From positions 62,001-126,000 of the forward strand of contig CAMFKE010000008.1 of the NCBI GenBank assembly GCA_945957395.1: a stretch of 64,000 bases of DNA, in the 5' to 3' direction. How positions within the stretch are numbered: the stretch's first letter is position 1; each line of letters opens with the position of its first letter. Under the pieces are notes generated by a model. It saw only the letters and a list, made by a program, of their open reading frames with translations. It made no database searches and was not told the origin of the DNA. The DNA comes from an uncultured Opitutia bacterium. Lineage in GTDB: Bacteria > Verrucomicrobiota > Verrucomicrobiia > Opitutales > UBA953. A program made the position numbers and the translations under genes. Positions 41,555-49,546 of this stretch are shown one piece after another.

Positions 41555-43546
41555 TTATCGTAGCAGGCGCAGTGCGTTCGCCACGACCAGCAGTGTTGCG
41601 CCTGTGTCGGCGACTATCGCAAGCCAGAGCGAGGCATGTCCGGACAGCGTGAGCATGAGGAACAGCGTCTTGAGTCCGAGTGCGAAGGCGATGTTGAACC
41701 GGATGACGCCCATGGTGCGACGCGCCAAAATGACGGTGTCGGCGACCTTGGTGAGATCGTCCTGCATGAGCGCGATGTCGGCGGTTTCGATTGCGGCGTC
41801 ACTGCCTGCGGCTCCCATGGCGATACCCACTCCAGCGGCGGCCATGGCCGGGGCGTCGTTTACGCCATCGCCGATCATGCCGACCACGCCATGTTGTTCG
41901 CGCAGGGTTTTCACGACGGCTACCTTGTCAGCCGGAAGAAGCTCACCGTGGGCGCGGTCGATGCCGACTTGGCCGGCGATGTGGTCGGCGGCGCGCTGAT
42001 TATCGCCGCTGAGCATCACGAGGGTTGATACGCCTGCGGCTTGCAGCGCGCGCACCGCCTCGGCGGCGTGGGGGCGCACGGTGTCGCCGATAGCGATGAT
42101 GCCCAAGACCTCCCCTGCGCAGGAATCATGAGGCTTGTGGCCGACGATGACCACGGACTGACCTTTGGCTTCGATCAGCCGGATGCGGTGCTCAATTTCC
42201 GCCGAGCAGATTCCCAGCTCATGGGTGAACCGGTGGTTGCCCACGAAGTAGGCGTGATTGTCTCGGGTGCCCTCGGCACCGCGTCCGCCGGTCGCCCGGT
42301 AATTCTCCGTGCGACGCGGTTCGATTCCGACTGATTTTGCGTGGGCGACGACCGCTTTGGCGATGGGGTGCGCCGAATGCTCGTCGATTCCGGCGGCAAG
42401 GCCGAGGATGTCGTGAACTGACAATTTGCCGAGGGACTCCACATTTAACACGCGCGGCTTTCCCTCGGTGATCGTGCCTGTCTTGTCCATCGCGAGCGCA
42501 CGCAGCCTCGCGACGGTTTCCAAGTGGGCGCCGCCCTTCACAAGCACGCCGCGGCGCGCGAGCGCGGTGAGGCCCGCGACGATGCTCACGGGGGTCGAAA
42601 TCACGAGGGCGCAGGGGCAGGCGATGAGAAGTAATACGCAGGCGCGGTAAAGCCATGCCGACCAATCGCCACCGAAGAACATCGGAGGGAGAATGAACAC
42701 CAGCAAAGCCCCCAGTGTGACGGCCGGCGTGTAATAACGCGCAAAAGTGTCCACGAAACGCTGGGTGGGGGCGCGCTGTTCCTGTGCTTCCCTCACGAGC
42801 CGGATGATGCGCGCGAGTGTGGTGTCGCCAGCCACCTTGGTGACGCGGACTTCCAGCGAACCTTCGCCGTTCACTGTACCGGCGAAAACGGTGTCGCCGG
42901 CGCGTTTGTCCACGGGCGTGGATTCGCCGGTAATGGGCGATTGGTTCACGGCGGATTCCCCTGCGATCACTTCGCCGTCGAGCGGGATGCTCATGCCAGT
43001 TTTCACAGCGATGATGTCGCCTGCGGCGACCTGCTCCACCGGAATTTCGCTGAAGCGGCCGGCACGCTTCACCTCCGCCAGTTTCGGGGTGATGTCGAGC
43101 AGTGCCTCCGTCGCTCGGCGGGCGCGCCTGTCGGCCCATCCCTCAAGCCACTCCGCGACGCCGAAGAGAAAGACCACGGTCGCCGCCTCGACCCACTCGC
43201 CGATGACCGTCGCGCCGAGCGTGGCGATGAGCATGAGCAGGTTGATGTCCGGATACAGTCGTCGCAGGGCGGCGAGGGCCTTCGGAAAAACGAACCATCC
43301 GCCAGACACGATAGCGCTGATTGACAGGATTGTCGCCGCCTGCTGAGGCAGCAGCTTCGTCCATGCGTTCATCACCACGAATGCCAAGAGAGCACCCGAA
43401 ATCAAAAGGCTCAGGCCCTCGGCGTTGGATTCCGCATGTGAAGAGCCGCAGTCTCCACACCCCTTCCTTTCCCCGGGTGCATTTTGGTGGTCATGTTTAT
43501 GACCCGAGTGGCAGGGTGCGGATTTGTGATGATGCAGGCGGGACAT
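41555..43546 (-). CDS. Heavy-metal P1B-type ATPase (ZntA/CadA-like)
   Basis: A 663-residue metal-exporting ATPase. It has TGES in the actuator domain, the CPC transport motif in LIACPCALVISTP (C310, C312), phosphorylation Asp354 in DKTGTITEGKPR, the HP motif in DEHSAHPIAKA, GDGVNDAPAMA in the hinge, and about eight helices. The pattern with CPC and downstream KTLFLMLTLSGHASLWLAIVADTG is that of Zn/Cd/Co/Pb exporters (P1B-2). There is no N-terminal HMA domain; a His/Cys-rich leader (HHHKSAPCHSGHKHDHQ, then GCGDCGSSH) takes its place. I start at MSRLHHHK (43546) because it begins the His-rich leader; an ATG at 43597 is possible. It is the first gene of the cluster. No ArsR- or MerR-type regulator adjoins it. 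Confidence 0.95.
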   Translation of the reverse strand: MSRLHHHKSAPCHSGHKHDHQNAPGERKGCGDCGSSHAESNAEGLSLLISGALLAFVVMNAWTKLLPQQAATILSISAIVSGGWFVFPKALAALRRLYPDINLLMLIATLGATVIGEWVEAATVVFLFGVAEWLEGWADRRARRATEALLDITPKLAEVKRAGRFSEIPVEQVAAGDIIAVKTGMSIPLDGEVIAGESAVNQSPITGESTPVDKRAGDTVFAGTVNGEGSLEVRVTKVAGDTTLARIIRLVREAQEQRAPTQRFVDTFARYYTPAVTLGALLVFILPPMFFGGDWSAWLYRACVLLLIACPCALVISTPVSIVAGLTALARRGVLVKGGAHLETVARLRALAMDKTGTITEGKPRVLNVESLGKLSVHDILGLAAGIDEHSAHPIAKAVVAHAKSVGIEPRRTENYRATGGRGAEGTRDNHAYFVGNHRFTHELGICSAEIEHRIRLIEAKGQSVVIVGHKPHDSCAGEVLGIIAIGDTVRPHAAEAVRALQAAGVSTLVMLSGDNQRAADHIAGQVGIDRAHGELLPADKVAVVKTLREQHGVVGMIGDGVNDAPAMAAAGVGIAMGAAGSDAAIETADIALMQDDLTKVADTVILARRTMGVIRFNIAFALGLKTLFLMLTLSGHASLWLAIVADTGATLLVVANALRLLR

Positions 43547-43879
43547 GGAGGTTGTAAGGTTGCTGTTCGAAATGAAACACGAGTGGAGACTGCTCACTGT
43601 CTGGCACCAAAATCGGCGCGGGCCATGTGCGGGGTTGCTTCATTCTCTCTACCGATGGCGCTACTCGCCACGACGGCTCTGTCAAACCCGCTTGCCCATT
43701 CGTTGGGTTCCCATGTTTCTCTTGGAACCCATCAGGCCGGGGTGTTTGCCTCTCGCGTTGGTCTGCGGTGATGGCCGGAGGAGGCCGGGAGGGGCGTCCG
43801 CGGGTGCATGCGAATCTTGTGCGCCGGGGATTTATCCGGGCTTGCCCGTCGTGCTCGCATCCCTACGAACCCCCGACCC
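43547..43879. promoter_or_regulatory. 333-bp divergent intergenic region (metal cluster / fabV)
   Basis: No gene is seen. It should contain the promoters of both the metal cluster (minus) and fabV (plus). An imperfect dyad, AGTGGAGACTGCTCACT at about 43583-43599, lies about 40 bp before the ATPase start and could be an operator. No convincing -35/-10 pair was found on either strand. Confidence 0.4.
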
Positions 43880-45082
43880 ATGTCGAACACGCAAGTCGTC
43901 AAGCCCCGCATTCGCGGATTCATTTGCATCACCGCCCACCCGGAGGGATGTGCCGCGCATGTGCGCGAGCAGATCGCGCATGTGAAGAAGGACAAACCGC
44001 TTAAGGACGGCCCCAAGAGCGTTCTGATCATCGGTTCGTCCACAGGCTACGGACTCGCTTCGCGTATTGGCGCCGCCTTCGGTTCCGGTGCGGCCACCCT
44101 TGGCGTTTTCTTTGAGAAGGAAGCCGAGCCCGGCCGCCCCGCGTCCGCCGGCTGGTACAACACCGCCGCCTTCCATCAGGAGGCCAGGAAGGCCGGTCTG
44201 AAGGCGGTCTCCATCAACGGCGACGCCTTCTCCAACGAGATCAAGGCGCAGACCATCGAGGCCATCAAGTCGCAGATGCCCGGCGGCAAGGTCGACCTCA
44301 TCGTCTACTCGCTCGCCTCGCCCCGCCGCGTGGACCCCAAGACCGGCGATGTCTATCGCAGCGTGCTCAAGCCCATCGGCCAGCCCTTCAGCGCCAAGAA
44401 CCTCGACACCGACCGCAAGGCCATCTGCGATGTCACCATCGAGCCCGCCTCCGGCGACGACGTGAAGAACACCATCAAGGTGATGGGCGGCGAAGACTGG
44501 CAGCTGTGGATCGAGGCGCTCGAGGAAGCCGGCGTGCTCGCCGAAGGCGCGCAGACCACCGCCTACTCCTACATCGGGCCCAAGGTCACCTGGCCCGTGT
44601 ACCGCGACGGCACCATCGGTCAGGCCAAGAAGGACCTGGACCGCGCCGCCTCCGCCATCGACGCGATCATGAAGTGCCACCGCGGCCGCGCTTTCGTGGC
44701 CGTGAACAAGGCCGTGGTCACCCAGGCCTCGTCCGCCATCCCGGTCGTGCCCCTCTACAACTCCATCCTCTTCAAGGTCATGAAGGAAAAGGGCCTTCAC
44801 GAGGACTGCATCGAGCAGATGTGGCGTCTCTTCACCAAGCAGATGTACAACCACAACTGCCTGGAGTTCGACGAGGACGGACGCGTGCGCATGGACGACT
44901 GGGAGATGCGCGAGGATGTGCAGGAAGCCGTCTTCAAGATCTGGCCCACCGTCTCCACCGAGAACATCGACCAGACCACCGACTACGACGGCTACCAGGC
45001 CAACTTCCTCAAGCTGTTCGGCTTCGGTCTGCCCGGCGTGAACTACGACGCCGAAGTGGAACTGGACGCGCCGCTCGTGTAA
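43880..45082 (+). CDS. fabV: Enoyl-[acyl-carrier-protein] reductase / trans-2-enoyl-CoA reductase FabV
   Basis: A 400-residue NADH-dependent reductase that carries out the last step of each fatty-acid elongation cycle. The dinucleotide loop is IIGSSTGYGLASRIGAAFG and the FabV-type catalytic pair is Tyr241-x8-Lys250 (VYRDGTIGQAKKD). Other family marks are VKPRIRGFICITAHPEGC at the start, and MWRLFTKQMY and DDWEMREDVQ near the end. The ATG at 43880 fits the conserved N-terminus. FabV proteins tend to be resistant to triclosan, a property known of the family. The gene is a single unit with an excellent terminator. Confidence 0.97.
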   Translation: MSNTQVVKPRIRGFICITAHPEGCAAHVREQIAHVKKDKPLKDGPKSVLIIGSSTGYGLASRIGAAFGSGAATLGVFFEKEAEPGRPASAGWYNTAAFHQEARKAGLKAVSINGDAFSNEIKAQTIEAIKSQMPGGKVDLIVYSLASPRRVDPKTGDVYRSVLKPIGQPFSAKNLDTDRKAICDVTIEPASGDDVKNTIKVMGGEDWQLWIEALEEAGVLAEGAQTTAYSYIGPKVTWPVYRDGTIGQAKKDLDRAASAIDAIMKCHRGRAFVAVNKAVVTQASSAIPVVPLYNSILFKVMKEKGLHEDCIEQMWRLFTKQMYNHNCLEFDEDGRVRMDDWEMREDVQEAVFKIWPTVSTENIDQTTDYDGYQANFLKLFGFGLPGVNYDAEVELDAPLV

Positions 45083-45106
45083 GCGGCGTATTCGCACATG
45101 GAAGAC

Positions 45107-45147
45107 GCAAGGCCGCCCGGGAATTTCCCGGGCGGCCTTGCGCTTTT
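45107..45147 (+). terminator. Intrinsic terminator of fabV
   Basis: GCAAGGCCGCCCGGGA (45107-45122) pairs perfectly with TCCCGGGCGGCCTTGC (45126-45141) around a 3-nt loop, followed by GCTTTT. It lies 25 nt after the fabV stop. Confidence 0.9.
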
Positions 45148-45249
45148 CGCCGCGGGCATCCCCGTGCGCCGCCTAAGTTTTCATGCGCCTGAAAACTTCG
45201 TTGGTATGAAGCTCCCCATTGGCGCGAAGGGCTGTGTCAGCCCGGCGAC

Positions 45250-45900
45250 TCAGAAACGCCAGACGAGCCCGACCTCGAGTGAGTTGTGCAGGAAGGTGAC
45301 CGTTCGGTAGCCGATGAGGTCGGTGTTGTAGAAAGGCGACATCAGGGCGAACTTGTAGGCGGCGTAGACATTGAGGTGCCGCGTGGGCTTCCACACCAGC
45401 ATGGGCTTGATTTGAAGCACCCAGTCCCAGTTGCCCTGCGCGTCCACCGAGGTGCCGTCGTCGCTCTCGCCGAAGAAGGCCCCGGTGCCCATGCCGAACA
45501 TGGCGCCCATCTCCCAGCTGCGGCCCAGGTTGGCCGTGGCGCCGTATTCGAGCACCACATACCCCGCGTCGATGGTCGAATCCACACGGCGGCCCCGGAT
45601 GGTTTCCGAGCCCGAGGTGGAGAAGTAGGTGAAAGACGCGCCCCACTTGGTGTGCCAGGAGGGGTTGTCCCGGTTGTCCGGCAGGACATAGGCGCCGCAG
45701 GTCATGCCCCACCCGGTCTGATCCGGCGCATCCGGTCCCAGTTCGAACACCCAGTCGCCTCCGGCGAAAACCTCCAGGGACTCGCGCGCGTTCAGCCGCG
45801 CGTTCATCGCCGGATCCAGGTCGCGGATGCGGTCACCTTCCGCGGCGTATGCGGAGACGCTCAAAAGCGAGAGGGCGGCGGCGAGGGCGGCTTGGCGCAT
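45250..45900 (-). CDS. Small outer-membrane beta-barrel protein (paralogue 1)
   Basis: 216 residues with a clear signal peptide (MRQAALAAALSLLSVSAYA). Alternating hydrophobic strands (WGASFTYFSTSG, YVVLEYGATANLG, WDWVLQIKPMLVW, LNVYAAYKFAL) fit a barrel of about eight strands, and the protein ends in Phe (LEVGLVWRF) as outer-membrane proteins do. No named family is recognised. It is similar along its C-terminal half to the next gene upstream (DAG-strand, G.G.G turn, LQIKP..W strand), so the two form a tandem paralogous pair 9 bp apart. They follow uppS and cdsA on the same strand, suggesting coexpression with envelope lipid synthesis. Confidence 0.75.
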   Translation of the reverse strand: MRQAALAAALSLLSVSAYAAEGDRIRDLDPAMNARLNARESLEVFAGGDWVFELGPDAPDQTGWGMTCGAYVLPDNRDNPSWHTKWGASFTYFSTSGSETIRGRRVDSTIDAGYVVLEYGATANLGRSWEMGAMFGMGTGAFFGESDDGTSVDAQGNWDWVLQIKPMLVWKPTRHLNVYAAYKFALMSPFYNTDLIGYRTVTFLHNSLEVGLVWRF

Positions 45901-45909
45901 GGCGAAGGC

Positions 45910-46500
45910 TTAGAAAGAGTAGGAGACGCCCAGTCCGATGGTGTTCAGGGCGAGCGCCCGGTCGTCACTGGAGGAGAAGAAGTTGTTGGCGAGGTCGGCG
46001 GTGCGCAGGTGGCGGTACTCCGCGAAAAGCGCCCAGTTTTTGGCGAAGTGCCAGGTCACGCGCGGCTTGATCTGCAACGCGCAGTCGAGCGCCAGGTCCT
46101 TGGAGGCCGTCGCGCCGGTCAGGCTTCCGGTGCCGAAGCCCATGCCCACGAAGATCGCGCACGAAAACGCCTGTCGGCGTGCGCCCAGACCTATGTTGAG
46201 CATGGCGAACCCGGCGTCGAGCGTCTCGCTGTGGGACGGTCCGCCTATGGAATTCGTGCCGGCGGTGTGCACGAAGATGCCCTCGAACTGCCCCAGCATC
46301 TGCTCGCCGTATTTGGAATCGGGAAAATCATACACGGCGGTCACCGCGCCCGAGACGCCCCAGCCGCTGTGCCCCGAGTAATCGGAGCCGGCGGACGGCG
46401 CGTAGAAGGAGGAAATCTCCACGCCCGGAGTCGTTCCGGCGTAGGCGACTGTCGCGAAAAGGGCCGGCGCGGCGAGGGTGAGGAGGCGGGTGGGATTCAT
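45910..46500 (-). CDS. Small outer-membrane beta-barrel protein (paralogue 2)
   Basis: 196 residues from the ATG at 46500. A signal peptide (LLTLAAPALFATVAYA) is followed by amphipathic strands (GWGVSGAVTAVYDF, SCAIFVGMGFGTGSL, DCALQIKPRVTWHF, WALFAEYRHL) and a terminal Phe (TIGLGVSYSF). It shares the LQIKP strand, the preceding Gly-rich turn and the tail layout with the adjacent gene, so they arose by duplication. It begins 26 bp after the cdsA stop, in line with one transcript. Function unknown; a surface or transport barrel is likely. Confidence 0.75.
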   Translation of the reverse strand: MNPTRLLTLAAPALFATVAYAGTTPGVEISSFYAPSAGSDYSGHSGWGVSGAVTAVYDFPDSKYGEQMLGQFEGIFVHTAGTNSIGGPSHSETLDAGFAMLNIGLGARRQAFSCAIFVGMGFGTGSLTGATASKDLALDCALQIKPRVTWHFAKNWALFAEYRHLRTADLANNFFSSSDDRALALNTIGLGVSYSF

Positions 46501-46526
46501 GGGGAAAGGGCGTGGGGGGCTGTCCG

Positions 46527-47423
46527 TCAGGCCGTGATGGCGAGGTAGAGCGCCAGGGAGACGGGGGCGGTGAGCAGCAGGGAGTCGGCCAGGTCGTAGG
46601 CGCCGCCGATGCCCGGGATGGTGCGACCGGAGTCCTTCACGCCCGTGAGGCGCTTGAACACGGATTCCACAAGGTCGGAAGGCACCGACATGACGGCCAG
46701 CGGCAACGCGTACAGCGCGGCCTTGGCGGGCGGCAGGTCGAGCGTCCAGCCGAGCTTGGCGAACAGCGCGGCGAATGCGGCGCCGACGCCGGCGGAGGTG
46801 AGCACGCCGCCCACGCAGCCTTCCCAGGTTTTGCCGGGGCTCACGGCGGGCCACAGCTTGTTGCGGCCGAACGCCTTGCCGGCCAGGAGAGCTCCCACAT
46901 CGGTGAACTTCGTGGCGGCCACGCACCAGACGACCCAATACACGCCGGTCAGGTCGCCGTTGCGGCCCCAGTGGATGCCAGCGGGCCAGGCGTACAGCGA
47001 CATCATGAGCGGGAAGCCCAGCAGGCCGAAGGCGGTGGGGGCGCGCAGGATGGCCTGCAGCGGCGCGGAGTGCCGGGCCAGTTGCACGAAGAAGACGGCC
47101 GCCACGAGCGCGCCGGCGGCGGCGAAGGCGAGCATGTCCGTGCGCAACTCGCCCGTCGTGGGCGCGCCTGCCTCGTCGCCGCGCAGGCTCGCGAGCAAGC
47201 CGCTGCCCTTGGCGAAAACCGCGATGGGCAGCGTGGCGCCGGCGATCAGGCCGAGGACCTTGCGGGGCGTGGCGCCGAGCTTTTCCAGAAGCGTGTAGAA
47301 CTCCCACTGGGCGGCGGCGCCCATGAGCACGAGGAGCAGTAGGCCCGCATAGGCTTGGCCGAAATAGAGAGCGGCGGAGATGCCGGCCCAAAGGGCGAGG
47401 GTGGAGGCGATACGGGCCTTCAT
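46527..47423 (-). CDS. cdsA: Phosphatidate cytidylyltransferase
   Basis: A 298-residue integral-membrane enzyme that makes CDP-diacylglycerol from CTP and phosphatidic acid, the branch point of phospholipid synthesis. The core signature region is KFTDVGALLAGKAFGRNKLW with AVSPGKTWEG, then SDLVESVFKRLTGVKDSG and IPGIGGAYDLADSLLL. In the classical signature the last part reads PGHGG..DR.D. Here His is Ile and Arg is Leu, a variation of the PG-x-GG-x-x-D type also seen in other phyla. About eight hydrophobic helices are present. The gene lies 43 bp after uppS, the usual uppS-cdsA order. Confidence 0.92.
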   Translation of the reverse strand: MKARIASTLALWAGISAALYFGQAYAGLLLLVLMGAAAQWEFYTLLEKLGATPRKVLGLIAGATLPIAVFAKGSGLLASLRGDEAGAPTTGELRTDMLAFAAAGALVAAVFFVQLARHSAPLQAILRAPTAFGLLGFPLMMSLYAWPAGIHWGRNGDLTGVYWVVWCVAATKFTDVGALLAGKAFGRNKLWPAVSPGKTWEGCVGGVLTSAGVGAAFAALFAKLGWTLDLPPAKAALYALPLAVMSVPSDLVESVFKRLTGVKDSGRTIPGIGGAYDLADSLLLTAPVSLALYLAITA

Positions 47424-47466
47424 GGAATATGGTTTTTGAAACTTAAAAGCGGGGACGGGCGCACTC

Positions 47467-48216
47467 TCAGCGCCCGCATCGGACCTGCTCGCCGGTCTTG
47501 CCGAAGCGGCGTTCGCGGCGGCGGAAGCTGTCCACCGCCTCCTTCAGGCGCTCCGGTCCGAACTCGGGCCAGGGCACGGGCGTGAAATACATTTCCGCAT
47601 AGGCGGCCTGCAGCAGCAGGAAGTTGCTCAGGCGCGTTTCGCCGGAGGTGCGGATGATGAGGTCCGGATCGGGCAGGCCGGCCGTGTACAAGCGCTGCGA
47701 CAACGCGGCCCAGTCCAGGCTCTCCGGGGTCGCGCGTCCCGCGGCCACATCGCGCGCGAAGGCCTTGGCGGCCTCCACGATCTCGGTGCGCGAGCCGTAG
47801 TTGAGCGCCAGGCACAGTGTCCTCTTTCGGAAGTGCGAGGTGCGTTCCATGGCCGCCTCCACCGCGCCGCGGGCGCCCGCAGGCAGGGCGGAGATGTCGC
47901 CGGCCACGCGAAGTCGGGTTTCGCGCTGCACGAGCCTGTCGGTGTGCAGGCCTATGAAATGCTCAAGCAGCCCCATGAGCGCCGCGACCTCCTCGGCCGG
48001 CCTCTGCCAGTTCTCGACGGAGAAGGCGTAGAGGGTGAGCACCTCGATGCCCATTTCCGCGCCCGCATCGAGGATGGCCAACACATTCTCGACGCCGCGC
48101 CGGTGCCCCTCGATGCGCGGCAGCCCGCGCGCCTTCGCCCAACGACCGTTCCCGTCCATGATGATTCCTACATGGCGGGGCGGGGGCAGCAGCGACGGTT
48201 CTTCGTTGGGGGACAC
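47467..48216 (-). CDS. uppS: Polyprenyl diphosphate synthase (undecaprenyl diphosphate synthase, UppS)
   Basis: A 249-residue cis-prenyltransferase that builds the C55 lipid carrier for peptidoglycan and O-antigen. The catalytic Asp lies in HVGIIMDGNGRWAKARGLPR. SVENWQRP, and RTSGETRLSNFLLLQAAYAE near the C-terminus, are hallmark segments. No ATG is available before the essential MDGNGRW, so a GTG (48216) giving VSPNEEPSLLPPPRHVG is the probable start. It follows the M42 peptidase and its hairpin terminator and is the first gene of the uppS-cdsA-barrel-barrel group. Confidence 0.94.
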   Translation of the reverse strand: MSPNEEPSLLPPPRHVGIIMDGNGRWAKARGLPRIEGHRRGVENVLAILDAGAEMGIEVLTLYAFSVENWQRPAEEVAALMGLLEHFIGLHTDRLVQRETRLRVAGDISALPAGARGAVEAAMERTSHFRKRTLCLALNYGSRTEIVEAAKAFARDVAAGRATPESLDWAALSQRLYTAGLPDPDLIIRTSGETRLSNFLLLQAAYAEMYFTPVPWPEFGPERLKEAVDSFRRRERRFGKTGEQVRCGR

Positions 48217-48297
48217 GCCCGCGCAGCAAAACGCAAAACCGGCGATGGGGAAGCCCCGTTTGCGGCAAAGTCCCGAGCGCTCGGCGTCGCATACGGG

Positions 48298-48330
48298 AAG
48301 GCCCCGCCGACACGTGTCCGGCGGGGCCTT
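48298..48330 (-). terminator. Strong hairpin after the M42 peptidase gene
   Basis: AAGGCCCCGCCG (48298-48309) pairs with CGGCGGGGCCTT (48319-48330). The interior ACACGTGTC is itself mostly palindromic. On the minus strand only CTTCCC follows, so a T-tract is weak. It lies 24 nt after the peptidase stop. Confidence 0.7.
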
Positions 48331-48353
48331 GTCGAAGTCCGAAGCAATTCCGG

Positions 48354-49475
48354 TTACCAGTCGAAGCGTTCGCCCTTCTTGAGCGACTTGGTGAACTCGA
48401 CGAGCAGCTGCACGCACTGCTCGACGACAGCCAGGTCGACGATCTCGCCGGGCGTGTGCATGTAGCGCAGCGGGATGGAGAGCAGGCCGCAGGCGACTCC
48501 GGGTCCGGCCATCTGGATGGCGCGCGCGTCGGTGCCCGTGGGGCGCGGCTCGCACTGGATCTGGTAGGGGATGCCGAGCCGTTCGGCGGCGGCGATCATG
48601 CGGTCCACCACGAGCGGGTTCAGGTTCGGGCCGCGGCCGATGACGGGGCCGCCGGAGAGCGTGAAGCGGCCGAACTTGCGGTTGTCGGCGTCGGGGTGGT
48701 CGGTGGCGTGCGTCACATCCACGGCGATGGCGACATGGGGCTGCACGCCCTGGGCGGCGACCTGCGCGCCGCGCACGCCGATCTCCTCCTGGGTGGTGGC
48801 GACGGACACGACCTTGGCGGCGAGCGTCTTCTTGTCGGCGGCGAGTCGGCGGAGGGCCTCCATGACGATGTAGGCGCCGGCCTTGTCGTCGAAGGCGCGG
48901 GCGATGCCGAGGGTGCCGCGCAGGAACTCGAAGGATTCGCGGTACACGATGGGGTCGCCGATGCGCACGATCTGCTCGGCCTCGGCGCGGTTCTTCACGC
49001 CGATGTCGATCCACATCTCATGGCGTTCGGGGACCTTGCGGCGGTCTTCCGGCGACATGAGGTGCACGGCGCGCTTGCCGGTCACGCCGAGCACGTCGCC
49101 GTGCTTGGTGAGGATGGTGACGCGGCGGCCGGAGGGGATGATGTTGTCGTGACCGCCGAGGAAGTCGAAGTACACGAAGCCCTTGTCGTCGATGTAGGAG
49201 ACGGTGAGGGCGATCTCGTCGATGTGGCCGGCGAACATCACGGTCACGTCACCCTTCGGGTTGAGCGTGGCGATGCGGTTGCCGATGGTGTCCTTGGCGT
49301 ATTCGTCGGCGACCGGGCGCATGTAGCTGTCGACGACCGCCTGGGCCTCGAATTCGTGGCCGGTGGGCGAGCGCGCGTCGATGAGCTCGACAAGGAATTC
49401 GGGGGCGTGGGGCTTGGCGGGCGCCTTCTCGGGAGCGGCCTTGGCGGGGGCCTTGGGGGAGGATTTCTTGGACAT
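48354..49475 (-). CDS. M42 family metallo-aminopeptidase
   Basis: A 373-residue cytoplasmic dinuclear-metal aminopeptidase of the tetrahedral (TET) type. The conserved metal and catalytic residues are in VMFAGHIDEIAL, IARAFDDKAGAY, TTQEEIGVRGAQ, AVDVTHATDHP and RYMHTPGEIVD. Members form dodecamers that trim peptides released by proteases. A Lys/Pro/Ala-rich leader (MSKKSSPKAPAKAAPEKAPA) of about 22 residues precedes the domain and is not a signal peptide. The frame is open further upstream, but the ATG at 49475 is the natural start. The gene is followed by its own hairpin. Confidence 0.92.
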   Translation of the reverse strand: MSKKSSPKAPAKAAPEKAPAKPHAPEFLVELIDARSPTGHEFEAQAVVDSYMRPVADEYAKDTIGNRIATLNPKGDVTVMFAGHIDEIALTVSYIDDKGFVYFDFLGGHDNIIPSGRRVTILTKHGDVLGVTGKRAVHLMSPEDRRKVPERHEMWIDIGVKNRAEAEQIVRIGDPIVYRESFEFLRGTLGIARAFDDKAGAYIVMEALRRLAADKKTLAAKVVSVATTQEEIGVRGAQVAAQGVQPHVAIAVDVTHATDHPDADNRKFGRFTLSGGPVIGRGPNLNPLVVDRMIAAAERLGIPYQIQCEPRPTGTDARAIQMAGPGVACGLLSIPLRYMHTPGEIVDLAVVEQCVQLLVEFTKSLKKGERFDW

Positions 49476-49500
49476 GGGAAGGGTCACAAAGCGGATTTTA

Positions 49501-49540
49501 CCCGCTTCCGGAATGCCGAAATGAATTCGGCGGAAGCGGG
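49501..49540 (-). terminator. Hairpin after the large Asp-box protein gene
   Basis: CCCGCTTCCG (49501-49510) pairs with CGGAAGCGGG (49531-49540). An inner stem CCGAA (49516-49520) with TTCGG (49526-49530) extends it. The minus strand continues TAAAATCC rather than a T-run. It begins 7 nt after the stop. Confidence 0.65.
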
Positions 49541-49546
49541 CGCGTG

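Noticed and set aside
41540-41556. AAGTC/GACTT small inverted repeat at the end of the P-type ATPase gene as a terminator
   Set aside because: A 5-bp stem without a T-tract within a closely spaced co-oriented gene pair is too weak to support a call.
42300-42335. GGTTCGATTCC-like sequence resembling a tRNA T-arm
   Set aside because: It lies inside the P-type ATPase coding sequence. No acceptor, D or anticodon stem can be built around it.
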